From positions 95,007 through 159,006 of the forward strand of contig CALKXJ010000003.1 in the NCBI GenBank assembly GCA_938003835.1: a stretch of 64,000 nt of DNA, read 5' to 3'. The notes below the pieces were generated by a model. That model searched no databases. It had not been told where the DNA came from and worked only from the letters and a program-made list of their open reading frames with translations. This document shows, piece after piece, positions 1 through 7,938 of the stretch; the stretch's first letter is position 1, and each line of letters opens with the position of its first letter. The translations under genes were made by a program, and so were the position numbers. Origin of the DNA: an uncultured Bryobacteraceae bacterium (GTDB lineage Bacteria; Acidobacteriota; Terriglobia; Bryobacterales; Bryobacteraceae).

Positions 1-1223
1 TGCCCGGCGAGCTCTTCTCGGGTGAGGAACCGGGCGCCGCAGGCCTTAGCCAGCGCGCGCGTGCGCTCGGGGCTGCGCCCCACGATGGTCACCTGGGCGC
101 CCTTGTCGACGAGGGCGAAGGCCGCCGCCCGGGCCGCGCCCCCGGTGCCGATCACCAGCACGGAACTCCTGGCGAGCTTCAGGTGCCGCGCCAGGGGAAC
201 CAGAACGCCGTCGACGTCCGTGTTCGTTCCCCGCCACTTGCCGGCTTTGCGCCAGACGGTGTTGACCGCGCCGATGCGCCGCGCCAGCGGCTCGACCACG
301 TCCAGGTAGCGGATCACCCGGCGCTTGTGCGGGATGGTCACGCTCATGCCCGTCACCGGCAGCAGCTCTGCCAGGTGAAAGTAATCCCGAAGCTGATGGG
401 CGGGAACCAGGAACGGCAGGTAGACCGCGTCGATCCGGCGCGCCTGGAAGGCGCGATTATGGACGGCCGGGGAGATCGAGTGGGCCACCGGATCCGCGAT
501 GACGCCGTAAATCCTGGTCTCGCGCGAAAGGCGCTCAACCCGATAGAGCGTGCGGAGCAGGTGCGCCGCCACCTGCCCCGCCGCGGTGCCTGCGGCGCCG
601 GACGGCGCGGCGTAAGTATACAGGCCTCCGTAGATCAGCGCCGCCACACGGCTGGGAAAGCCCATCTCGCCCATCGCCATGACAATGAGCGGAACGCGAG
701 GATGAGCGCGCGCCAGAGCGAGCACGCGGTAGTTGTCCGACGGCTTGCGGGCCGTGGTGACGATCTTGTAGGCGGCCGCCGGGATTTTTTGAAGGCGCCG
801 GAGCACCGGCTCCATGGCGGGGGTGCCCGAGAAGTTGTGATAGGAGATGATCAGCGTGCTCTCCAGGCGCAGCCGCTCCAGGCTGGCGGGGGCGAATTCA
901 GCCGTTTCGATCTCGACGTCGGCGGCCTGCGCGCCGGCGGCCACCGCCGCCTCCAGCAACCGGATCTGATCCGCAGTCGAGCCGTCGAACCGGCCGCCGT
1001 TCTGGTGTCTCCGGCAGGTCGCCAGCACCAGGCAATCGGGACATTGGGCGAGAAAGGTGCGGATGGCCTCCGGGCCTTGGCGCGGATCGCGGAGAAAATC
1101 CAGGCGGAACTCGAGGAACCGGCCTCCGCTCTCCACCTCGGCCACGGCATGCTCGACCAGGCTGTTTGGTTCTTCGAAACCGAGTGCGATGGCAATGCGA
1201 GGGAACTGGGGTCGATGTGACAT
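1..1223 (-). CDS. aroDE: Bifunctional 3-dehydroquinate dehydratase / shikimate dehydrogenase (3' end outside window)
   Basis: Translation of the minus strand from ATG at 1223 stays open to the left edge (about 407 residues visible). Residues 1-220 look like a type I dehydroquinate dehydratase: His129 in ISYHNFSGTP and Lys153 in YKIVTTARK fit the Schiff-base catalytic pair. Residues 238 onward look like shikimate dehydrogenase: the SISP substrate motif near 249, Lys300 in SVTIPHK, the NTDVDG motif with Asp336, and an NADP-binding GTGGAARAA near 359. The protein would catalyse two consecutive steps of the shikimate pathway in the cytosol. The fusion is best known from plants but occurs in some bacteria. 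It is transcribed divergently from the OmpA-like gene. The SDH C-terminus is not visible, so its integrity cannot be judged. Confidence 0.92.
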   Translation of the reverse strand, partial: MSHRPQFPRIAIALGFEEPNSLVEHAVAEVESGGRFLEFRLDFLRDPRQGPEAIRTFLAQCPDCLVLATCRRHQNGGRFDGSTADQIRLLEAAVAAGAQAADVEIETAEFAPASLERLRLESTLIISYHNFSGTPAMEPVLRRLQKIPAAAYKIVTTARKPSDNYRVLALARAHPRVPLIVMAMGEMGFPSRVAALIYGGLYTYAAPSGAAGTAAGQVAAHLLRTLYRVERLSRETRIYGVIADPVAHSISPAVHNRAFQARRIDAVYLPFLVPAHQLRDYFHLAELLPVTGMSVTIPHKRRVIRYLDVVEPLARRIGAVNTVWRKAGKWRGTNTDVDGVLVPLARHLKLARSSVLVIGTGGAARAAAFALVDKGAQVTIVGRSPERTRALAKACGARFLTREELAG

Positions 1224-1231
1224 CGGGGGCC

Positions 1232-1259
1232 GGCGAGCATTTAGAATATCACGCTCGCC
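1232..1259. promoter_or_regulatory. Dyad enclosing overlapping divergent -10 boxes (aroDE / ompA-like)
   Basis: GGCGAGC at 1232-1238 and its inverse GCTCGCC at 1253-1259 flank an AT-rich 14 nt core. That core reads as TAGAAT (1242-1247) on plus and TATTCT on minus. Both divergent genes could therefore be driven from here, and the dyad could be an operator. No clear -35 boxes are seen, so this is inference. Confidence 0.4.
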
Positions 1260-1282
1260 TTAGGATAGGATTAGGAATCGCC

Positions 1283-2740
1283 GTGCGAAATCATCTGCCT
1301 GTTGGCGTGGTTGTGTGCGTGCTGGCCGGCGTGTGCGCGGTGGCAGGAGCGGCGGCTGCCGAGCCCGAATTCGTCGCCGTCACCCTGCTCGAGGACAGCT
1401 CCGTAAAGATCCTGCTTCAGGCCACCGAGCGGCTGCCCGGCGCGAGCGGAGAGGCGCGGGTACGGGCGCGGGGCGGTGTCGCCGAGATCGACCTCCGGCT
1501 CAAGGCGATGAAGCCGGCGATCGGCTTCGGCGGCGATTTCAATACCTACGTGCTGTGGACGGTCTCGCCCGAGGGCCATGTCTTTAACGCGGGGGAGGTG
1601 ATCCTGGACCGCGCGGCCGGAAACCTGCGCACGGCGGTGCCGCTCACCAGCTTCGCGCTTCTGGTTACCGCCGAGCCGCACTTTCTGGTGAGCCGCCCGA
1701 GCGATCTCGTTGTGCTGGGAAGCGCTGCGACAGGGCTCGAACGCCAGCGAGGTGCTTTCGCGGCCGCTCTCTCCTGGCGTCCGGAGAAGACTGCTTATCG
1801 CTATGAACGAGACAATCTGGCACAGGCCGAGTCGGCCGCCGGGAGGTTGCGCACCGAGCGGTTCCAGGCCATCGTCGCGCTCCGGCTCGCCGAGCAGGCC
1901 GCCGCGCCCCGGTACGCGCCGGAAGAGTTCGCCCGCGCGCAGACCGCCCTGAGCCAGGCGCAGCAGGCTTTCGCGCAGGGCATCGAAGAGCGGCAGCTCG
2001 CCCTAATCGCCCGGCGGGCGGTAAGGCAGGCGGTGGAAGCCACGCGCCTGGCCGAGCAGCGCGCCGCCGAGGCCGCCCTGGCCGCGGAGCGCCAGGCGGC
2101 CAAGCAGCAGACCGAGCAGCTGACACGCGCGGCGGCGGAGGCCGAGGCCGCCGCGTTCCGGGCGCGCGAGGAGGCGGCTCGTGCCCGCGCCGAGGCGGAG
2201 CGGCTCCGCGCCGCCAACGACGAGCTCGAAAAGAAGGTCCTCGCGGCCAACCTCGAGGCCGACCGCCTGGCGCGCATGAAGACGAAGGCTGAGCTCGAAG
2301 CGCGTGCGGCGCGCGAGCAAGCGGCGGCGCTTTATGCCCGCCTGGCCGCCGCTTTCGCCCAGGTGGCCCGGACCGAGGAGACGCCGCGGGGGCTCATGAT
2401 CAGCCTTCCGGACATTCTCTTCGACTCAGGCAAGTCCACCTTGCGCCCGGCAGCCCGCGAGACCCTGAGCCAGATCGCAGGAATCCTGCTGGTGGTGCCG
2501 GAATACCGGATCAGCGTGGAGGGTCACACGGACAATGTGGGCCGGCCCCAGGCCAACCTCAAGCTTTCGCTCGCGCGCGCCGAGGCGGTGCGCGACTATC
2601 TGGCCAAGGCGCACGTCTCCCCGGCGCTGATCACCACGCGCGGCTTCGGCGAGACACGCCCGATCGCCTCCAACGCGACGGCGGCCGGAAGACAACAGAA
2701 CCGGCGCGTGGAGATCATCATCGAGGGTTTGCTCAAGTAG
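1283..2740 (+). CDS. OmpA-family peptidoglycan-associated outer membrane protein with coiled coil
   Basis: 485 residues from a GTG at 1283, chosen because a signal peptide (PVGVVVCVLAGVCAVAGA) follows directly; an ATG 117 nt upstream would add an implausible arginine-rich leader overlapping aroDE. The middle third is Ala/Glu/Arg-rich heptad-like coiled coil and includes a stretch resembling DUF4398 (YAPEEFARAQTALSQA). The last ~110 residues are an OmpA C-terminal domain with LPDILFDSGKSTL, VEGHTDNVG and GFGETRPIASN, which in this family binds diaminopimelate in peptidoglycan. The likely role is a periplasmic spacer anchoring the envelope. It ends 6 nt from the convergent deoC. Confidence 0.85.
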   Translation: MRNHLPVGVVVCVLAGVCAVAGAAAAEPEFVAVTLLEDSSVKILLQATERLPGASGEARVRARGGVAEIDLRLKAMKPAIGFGGDFNTYVLWTVSPEGHVFNAGEVILDRAAGNLRTAVPLTSFALLVTAEPHFLVSRPSDLVVLGSAATGLERQRGAFAAALSWRPEKTAYRYERDNLAQAESAAGRLRTERFQAIVALRLAEQAAAPRYAPEEFARAQTALSQAQQAFAQGIEERQLALIARRAVRQAVEATRLAEQRAAEAALAAERQAAKQQTEQLTRAAAEAEAAAFRAREEAARARAEAERLRAANDELEKKVLAANLEADRLARMKTKAELEARAAREQAAALYARLAAAFAQVARTEETPRGLMISLPDILFDSGKSTLRPAARETLSQIAGILLVVPEYRISVEGHTDNVGRPQANLKLSLARAEAVRDYLAKAHVSPALITTRGFGETRPIASNATAAGRQQNRRVEIIIEGLLK

Positions 2741-2746
2741 GGGCAG

Positions 2747-3472
2747 TCAGGCCGGCCGGGCCGAGGCGGCCTGCTGGGCCAGGCGCTCCTTCCAGGCGTC
2801 GAGGATCGCCGCGGTCGCCGTGGCTCCGAAACGCGTGCAGCCCACCTCGTAGACCTCGATCGCCTTTTCGAGCGTGCGGATGCCGCCCGCCGCCTTCACC
2901 TGGACATGAGGAGCGCAGTGCTCATACATCAGCCGCAGGTCGTCGATGGTGGCGCCGCCCGGCGCAAAGCCGGTGGAGGTCTTCGTGAAATCGACCCCGG
3001 CGCGCTGGGAGATCTTGCAGGCGATGATCTTGAGCTCGTCGGTGAGGTAGGCGTTTTCGAAGATCACCTTCAAGATGGCGCCCTGCTCGTGACAGGCATC
3101 GGCCATCTGCGTCAACTCGGATTCGACGTACTGGAACTGGCGCGACAGCAGCTTGCCAATGTTGATCACCATGTCGATTTCCCTGACGCCGCGCCGCAGC
3201 AGATCGCGCGCCTCGTAAAGTTTGGCGGGCGTCGTCGAGGAGCCGTGAGGGAAGCCGACGACGCTTCCCACCGGAATGCCGCTGTCCTTCATGAGACTGA
3301 CGGCGAGGTCGGCGTCCGAGGGCCGCACCGTGACGTTGGCGACGTTGTAGCGGATGGCGAGCTGGCACCCGGCGATGACCTGCTCCTCGGTCAACTCCGG
3401 ACGCAGGAGCGAGTGGTCGATCATCTTGGCAAGCTGCTCGTAGCTGGTGAGCGGAGGGCGAGAGATCTCCAT
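2747..3472 (-). CDS. deoC: Deoxyribose-phosphate aldolase
   Basis: 241 residues, normal length for the DeoC family. It cleaves 2-deoxyribose-5-phosphate to glyceraldehyde-3-phosphate and acetaldehyde in nucleoside salvage. The Schiff-base lysine lies in FTKTSTGFAPGGAT and the second active-site lysine in VKAAGGIR; the N-terminal IDHSLLRP is also typical. The Shine-Dalgarno TAGGAGT overlaps the stop codon of the upstream cpoB, so deoC appears to be the last, translationally coupled gene of the Tol-Pal operon. That is an unusual place for a salvage enzyme. The functional assignment is firm; the operon link is inferred from spacing. Confidence 0.95.
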   Translation of the reverse strand: MEISRPPLTSYEQLAKMIDHSLLRPELTEEQVIAGCQLAIRYNVANVTVRPSDADLAVSLMKDSGIPVGSVVGFPHGSSTTPAKLYEARDLLRRGVREIDMVINIGKLLSRQFQYVESELTQMADACHEQGAILKVIFENAYLTDELKIIACKISQRAGVDFTKTSTGFAPGGATIDDLRLMYEHCAPHVQVKAAGGIRTLEKAIEVYEVGCTRFGATATAAILDAWKERLAQQAASARPA

Positions 3473-3487
3473 AAACCGGATTGACTC

Positions 3488-4330
3488 CTACTTGCGGGCG
3501 CTCGTGAGCTGTTTCAGCTGGCTCTGCGCTTTCTCGGCGATCTCGCCGTTGGGGTATTTCTTGAGCAGCGCGCGCAGCTCCTCGATCGCCCCGGCGCGAT
3601 TGCCGGCGCGGGCCAGGCTCAACGCCTTCATGTACATGGCGTCGGCGGTCTTCGGGTTCTCCGGATACTTCTCGAGAACGAGATCGAAGGCCTTGCGCGC
3701 CTGCTCGTAGTCACGCTTATTGTAATAGATTTCGCCGATGTTGTACTGCGCCACCGGCGCCAGATCGTTGTTCGGGAACGCCTTGAGGAAATCTTCGTAC
3801 TGGGCGAGCGCCAGATCCAGCTGGCCGCCGGATTGATCGCGGCGGGCGTTATTGAACAGCGCCTCGGCCGACACTCCAGGAGCGGCCGGGGCCGCGGCAG
3901 TGGGTGAGGGCGGCGGGGGCGGAGCCGCCAGGACCTGCACCGAGGTCTTCAAATCCTCGAGTTGCGCCTGCATGCGGGAGATCCGCAAGTTCAGATCAGC
4001 TACCGATTCCCGCACCGAGCGGAATTCGCCGGCCATCGATTCGACTCGGGTGCCCAGCGCAGCCACGGGCGCCGCCATGTGCTTTTCCTGCTCGCGCAGG
4101 GAATCCTTGACGCTCTTCTCGAGCACTGCCATGGCGGTGTTGGTGTTGTTGACCCGGTCGAGAACCTGCTCGACGAGGCTGGTGAGCGAGGCCAGTTTCT
4201 CGTTGGTGGCGCGCAACTGGTCCTGCAGGAGCGCCATGTCGCGCTGGAGTTCCTGGATCTGCTTCTTCTGGGCTTGAGCCAGGCCGGGCGTAACCAGCAG
4301 AACGACTAAAATGAGGCGGCTCAGAAACAT
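3488..4330 (-). CDS. cpoB: CpoB/YbgF-type Tol-Pal associated protein
   Basis: 280 residues starting at ATG 4330. A GAGGAGG Shine-Dalgarno stands about 10 nt upstream and a signal peptide (MFLSRLILVVLLVTPGLAQA) follows. The N-terminal half is a trimerising coiled coil. After a proline/alanine linker (about residues 145-165) come TPR-like repeats, for example SAEALFNNARRDQ, YNIGEIYYNKRDYEQA and KTADAMYMKALSLARAG. In E. coli, CpoB is a periplasmic partner of TolA that coordinates peptidoglycan synthesis with outer membrane constriction. Its place directly after pal supports the same role. A long stem-loop lies between pal and this gene. Confidence 0.9.
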   Translation of the reverse strand: MFLSRLILVVLLVTPGLAQAQKKQIQELQRDMALLQDQLRATNEKLASLTSLVEQVLDRVNNTNTAMAVLEKSVKDSLREQEKHMAAPVAALGTRVESMAGEFRSVRESVADLNLRISRMQAQLEDLKTSVQVLAAPPPPPSPTAAAPAAPGVSAEALFNNARRDQSGGQLDLALAQYEDFLKAFPNNDLAPVAQYNIGEIYYNKRDYEQARKAFDLVLEKYPENPKTADAMYMKALSLARAGNRAGAIEELRALLKKYPNGEIAEKAQSQLKQLTSARK

Positions 4331-4432
4331 CGTTTGGGTCCTCCTCGACACACACCTACTCCGTGCGGCTTTCTCTACTGAGGTCAGACGCCCCACCCCG
4401 CTCCTGTGTTTCGCCCGCTTTCGGGCCAGAGC

Positions 4433-4478
4433 TCGGGGAGGCGCTCCGGGTGGTCGACGCCGGAGCTTGCCTCCCCGA
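4433..4478 (-). terminator. Long stem-loop between pal and cpoB
   Basis: TCGGGGAGGC+GCTCCGG (4433-4449) pairs with CCGGAGC+tt+GCCTCCCCGA (4460-4478), a 17 bp stem with a 2 nt bulge and a 10 nt loop. A second small hairpin (GCCCG/CGGGC) lies at 4413-4426. No U-tract follows on the minus strand, so it may be a partial terminator or an RNA-processing/stability element that sets the pal:cpoB ratio. Confidence 0.5.
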
Positions 4479-4495
4479 TGCCGGCGGTCAGCAGC

Positions 4496-5269
4496 CTACT
4501 GGCCCGCCGAGAAGTGGGCGCGACGGTTGCGCTGCCAGCAGTCCTCGTTGCTCTCGGTGCACTGCGGCCGCTCTTTGCCGTAGCTGATCGTCCGCAGCCG
4601 GTCGCCCGGGATGCCGAGCTGGACCAGGAACTCCTTGGCCGCCGTCGCCCGGCGGTCTCCGAGCCCCAGGTTGTACTCGGCCGAGCCGCGCTCGTCGCAG
4701 TGGCCTTCGATAGTGATCACGGCGTCCGGGAAGTCGGCCAGGATCGACCGCAAGGCGCCGGCGTTTCTCGTCAGCGTCTCGCGCGCGTCGGGCCGGATGT
4801 CGAACTTGTCGAAGTCGAAGTAAGCATCCTGCACCTCTTCGGCGAGCCGCTGGCTCAGGCTCTTCTTGGGCGCTGGAGGCGGCGGAGGCGGCGGAGGCGG
4901 CGGCTGCGTGACCGTGACCGTCGCCGTGGCGGTGGCAGTGCCGCCCGGGCCCTTCGCCGTCAGCGTGTACGTGGTCGTGTCGCTCGGGAAGACCTGGCGG
5001 TTCCCGCTGGACTGCACGGCGCCGATGCCGGGCGAAATCGAGACCTCGGTAGCGTCGCTGGTAGCCCAACGCAGCGTCGAGGACTGACCCCGCTGAATGG
5101 TCGAAGGCTCAGCGACGAAAGTCGAAATCGTGGGCCTTGGTGGCGCCGGCGCTTCCTTGGGCGGCGGCGGTGGTGGCGGCGGGGGCGGCGGAGCCTTCTT
5201 CTTGCACCCCGCTGCGACCAGGAACAGTGAGAACGCCAAGACGAGAAGACGGATTTTTCGCTGATTCAT
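4496..5269 (-). CDS. pal: Peptidoglycan-associated lipoprotein Pal with Ig-like insertion
   Basis: 257 residues from ATG 5269, preceded by AGGAGG. A lipoprotein signal ends in LVAAGC, giving an outer-membrane-anchored lipoprotein. An uninterrupted proline run follows. Then comes a ~75 residue Ig/PKD-like beta domain (STFVAEPSTIQRGQSSTLRW to GGTATATATVTV), a second proline run, and a C-terminal OmpA domain with FDFDKFDIRPDA, ITIEGHCDERGSAEYNLGLG and ISYGKERPQC. E. coli Pal is about 170 residues and has no such domain, so this Pal has a long rigid spacer and an extra beta module. The OmpA part should bind peptidoglycan and TolB. It sits between tolB and cpoB as usual. Confidence 0.93.
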   Translation of the reverse strand: MNQRKIRLLVLAFSLFLVAAGCKKKAPPPPPPPPPPPKEAPAPPRPTISTFVAEPSTIQRGQSSTLRWATSDATEVSISPGIGAVQSSGNRQVFPSDTTTYTLTAKGPGGTATATATVTVTQPPPPPPPPPPAPKKSLSQRLAEEVQDAYFDFDKFDIRPDARETLTRNAGALRSILADFPDAVITIEGHCDERGSAEYNLGLGDRRATAAKEFLVQLGIPGDRLRTISYGKERPQCTESNEDCWQRNRRAHFSAGQ

Positions 5270-5317
5270 CGTGAACGTTGCCTCCTGGAATTTGCACACA
5301 GACCTTCAATGATACTA

Positions 5318-6685
5318 CTAGTTGCTCCAAACGGGCTTTTCGTTGTTGCCTTGTGTCGTCAGCGGCTTGATCTGGGTCCCGTTGGCCAGCATCGTGTAGA
5401 TTTGCGTGGAGCCGCTGCGGTTGGACGAGAAGACCAGATGGCGCCCGTCGGGGGCCCAACTGGGGTTCTCATTGCGTCCCGCCCCGTGAGTCAGCTGGAC
5501 GTATTCTCTCGTCGCCACATCCATTATAAATATGTTGTAGTTTCCGGGCTCGTATCCCCGCGTCCAGGCAAAGGCGATGTGGCGGCCGTCGGGATGCCAG
5601 GACGGATTCACCGCCTCTCCCTCGCCATCAGTGAGCCGCACCACGTCGGCGCCGTCCATGTTCATCTTGTAGATCTGCGGCATGCCCGAGCGCCCGGAGA
5701 CGAAGACGATTTCCGCGCCGGTTTTCGGGTTCACCGTCGGCTCGACGTCGATGGCGTTGGAGAAGGTCAGGCGCCTCAGGTTCGAGCCGTCCAGATCCGC
5801 AATGTAGATCTGCGCGTAGCGGCCCGCGGCGGTCGAGGAAAACACGATGTGGCGCCCGTCCGGCGTAAACTCGGCCGTGGCATTCATCGAAGCCTTCTGA
5901 TTGTAAAACGGCAAGCGGCGACCGGTCTCGAGCGAGTGGATATAGATCATCGGATAGCCGCTGGCGTAAGTCGTGAATGCGATCATGGTCCGGTCGGGCG
6001 AGACCGCAGGGAACGTCGAAGTGGAGCGATACTGCGTGATCTGCCGCTGATTGGCACCGTCGTAGTCCATCTCCCAGATCTCCTTGTGCCCCGTGCGGTC
6101 GGAGACGAAGTAGATCTTGGTGCCGATCAGGCTCCGGAAGCCGAACTGGCCGAGAATATCGGCGGCGAACTCGCGGGCGACCTTGCGTGCGCCGGCCTCG
6201 TTCAGATCCCCGAAGTAGAGTTTGCCGAAGACTTGGGCGTTGGCCAGATCGGTCTGGTTGACGTTGAACAGCCAGCCGAACAGCACCAGCCGGCCGCTCT
6301 GCTCGGCGGCGTAGCCGATGGTGAGATAGTTGGCGCTCACGGGCGGCTCGGACCAGTCCGTCAGCCACGGGCCGCGCCGCTGGGGCGCACCGCCGCGCGC
6401 CGCCGGCGGGCCGGGCGGGATGAAGTCCTGCGGTCGTTGCGGCACCTCGAGCGGGTAGAGGCTCTTCGGCACCATCCGGAACAGGCCGGACTGTTGCAGC
6501 TCGCTGAACAGCGTGGCGTTCAGGGCGCCCATCAGCGGCGCAGTGGCCCCCGTTCCGCGAAAGTCCGGAACGGCAATGGCGGCGCGCTCGCCTTGTGTGA
6601 GCTTGATCAGGAGGTCGCTCTGCTGCGAGCCGAGGACAAGAGCGGCCGCGGCGAGGATCGCCGCGAAGAGCATTAGTTTCTTCAT
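5318..6685 (-). CDS. tolB: Tol-Pal system protein TolB
   Basis: 455 residues with a signal peptide (MKKLMLFAAILAAAALVLGS). The N-terminal domain (IAVPDFRGTGATAPLMGALN, with LFSELQQSGLFRMV) is typical of TolB. About residues 190-455 form a beta-propeller of PD40/WD40-like repeats, each with SPDGRHIAF-type strands such as TPDGRHIVFSSTAAGRYAQIY. A ~40 residue proline/glycine-rich segment near residues 85-125 is longer than in E. coli. TolB is periplasmic and switches between Pal and TolA during envelope constriction. It overlaps the upstream TonB/TolA-like gene by 4 nt. Confidence 0.95.
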   Translation of the reverse strand: MKKLMLFAAILAAAALVLGSQQSDLLIKLTQGERAAIAVPDFRGTGATAPLMGALNATLFSELQQSGLFRMVPKSLYPLEVPQRPQDFIPPGPPAARGGAPQRRGPWLTDWSEPPVSANYLTIGYAAEQSGRLVLFGWLFNVNQTDLANAQVFGKLYFGDLNEAGARKVAREFAADILGQFGFRSLIGTKIYFVSDRTGHKEIWEMDYDGANQRQITQYRSTSTFPAVSPDRTMIAFTTYASGYPMIYIHSLETGRRLPFYNQKASMNATAEFTPDGRHIVFSSTAAGRYAQIYIADLDGSNLRRLTFSNAIDVEPTVNPKTGAEIVFVSGRSGMPQIYKMNMDGADVVRLTDGEGEAVNPSWHPDGRHIAFAWTRGYEPGNYNIFIMDVATREYVQLTHGAGRNENPSWAPDGRHLVFSSNRSGSTQIYTMLANGTQIKPLTTQGNNEKPVWSN

Positions 6686-7470
6686 CTCTTTAACTGAAAC
6701 CAGAACTCGATGACGGCCACGTCCCGCTCGAAGCCACGGGGCAGCGGGGGAAAGGGCGCGGCTTCGAGGATGGCCCGCTGAGCCGAGTAGTCCAGCGTGG
6801 CGTTGCCGCTGCGCTGGAGAATGCGCACATTGCGCACGCTACCGTCGCGCAAAATCTCGAAAGTGACGATCACTGGCGGCGCCGTTTGCAGGCGCGGGTC
6901 GACCTGCGAGGTGTTCCATTTGGCCGCCACCATCTGGCGCAGGATCGCCGCGTAGGCGCCGAAGCGTTCCCCGAACGGGTTCCCCTCGCCCAGGCCGACG
7001 CCGGAGCCGGCGGAGGTGCTGCCGAACATCGGCGAGGCGGCGGCCGCTCCGCCGGGACTGTAAAGCTGCTGGGGCGGCGCCTCCTCCGCGCGGCGCCGCG
7101 TCCCGGCGCGGGCCGGAGTGCGCGCTTGCGCTTGGCGGCCCTTCAAGGCGACGGCGTCAGGCTCCTCCACCGGTTTGGGCGGCGCGGGTTTCGGCTTCGC
7201 CGCCGGCGGGGCAGGCACTTGCGACTCGGTGTCCGAGGCCACGGGATTGACGGGGCCGGCGCGCGGCGGCAGGGGAATCTTGCTCACGGGCGTGATGGCG
7301 ACGGCGCCGCCGCCGAGCGAGTTGGGATCTCCCCACGGAATTCTTCGCGCCGCCGGGAGCAGTCCCCAGAGGAGCGCAGACGCCGCCAGCAAGGCGTGTA
7401 AGCCGAGAGAAAACGCCAACGGCTTGGCCAGCGACTCCGGCCGGTCCAGAATGTCGTGGCGGGCGGCCAT
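6682..7470 (-). CDS. TonB/TolA-type energy transducer
   Basis: 262 residues. One N-terminal membrane segment (PLAFSLGLHALLAASALLWGLL) is followed by a periplasmic Pro/Ala/Lys-rich stretch (about 75-125). A C-terminal TonB-C domain (PPVIVTFEILRDGSVRNVRI, SAQRAILEAAPFPPLP) closes the protein. It lies between TolR and TolB, the position of tolA, so it should transmit proton-motive-force energy from TolQR to Pal/TolB. Its C-terminal fold reads more like TonB than classical TolA, which is common outside Proteobacteria. Coupling is tight: it starts 13 nt after tolR and overlaps tolB by 4 nt. Confidence 0.88.
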   Translation of the reverse strand: MAARHDILDRPESLAKPLAFSLGLHALLAASALLWGLLPAARRIPWGDPNSLGGGAVAITPVSKIPLPPRAGPVNPVASDTESQVPAPPAAKPKPAPPKPVEEPDAVALKGRQAQARTPARAGTRRRAEEAPPQQLYSPGGAAAASPMFGSTSAGSGVGLGEGNPFGERFGAYAAILRQMVAAKWNTSQVDPRLQTAPPVIVTFEILRDGSVRNVRILQRSGNATLDYSAQRAILEAAPFPPLPRGFERDVAVIEFWFQLKR

Positions 7471-7483
7471 CGCTCTGTTCCCA

Positions 7484-7933
7484 TTATCGCCCGGGCCGCA
7501 CGCTCTCCTCCGGCTGCGTCACCATTCGCACTTCGAGCTTGGCTTCATTGAGCGCGGAAATCACCTGCGCGATCGGGTCCCAGATCGTGTTCCGGTCGGC
7601 GCGCACGTAGACGGCCTGGGCGCCGCGAAAGCGCTCCCGCACGGCGGCGCCGAGCTCGTTGATGTTCACCGGCCGCTCGTTGAGATAGAGCTCGCCGCTG
7701 CGGGTGATGCTCACCACCGGCAGCTCCTCGGTGGTGTCGCGCACCTGGCGGACCTTAGGAACTTCGATCTCCAGGCCGAACTCCATCACGTGCGCCGTGA
7801 GCATGAAGATGATCAGCAGCACGAGGACGACGTCCACCAGCGGCACGACATTCATGTCCGACATCGGGCGGATGCCGCGGAAGCGGTGGCGGAAGCCGGT
7901 GACGGCCTGATCGTTGTTGGCAGGAAAGGCCAT
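7484..7933 (-). CDS. tolR: ExbD/TolR family biopolymer transporter
   Basis: 149 residues. The single membrane helix carries the conserved proton-pathway aspartate (Asp34 in VVPLVDVVLVLLIIFMLTA). A periplasmic ExbD/TolR domain with LYLNERPVNINEL and VYVRADRNTIW follows. It works as the stator partner of TolQ in the inner membrane, using the proton gradient to energise the TolA/TonB-like protein encoded next. It starts 5 nt after tolQ. Confidence 0.93.
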   Translation of the reverse strand: MAFPANNDQAVTGFRHRFRGIRPMSDMNVVPLVDVVLVLLIIFMLTAHVMEFGLEIEVPKVRQVRDTTEELPVVSITRSGELYLNERPVNINELGAAVRERFRGAQAVYVRADRNTIWDPIAQVISALNEAKLEVRMVTQPEESVRPGR

Positions 7934-7938
7934 CGGGA

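Noticed and set aside
4866..4905. GGC/GGA triplet tract resembling a microsatellite
   Set aside because: It encodes the proline run of Pal on the other strand, so it is coding low complexity and not a separate repeat element.
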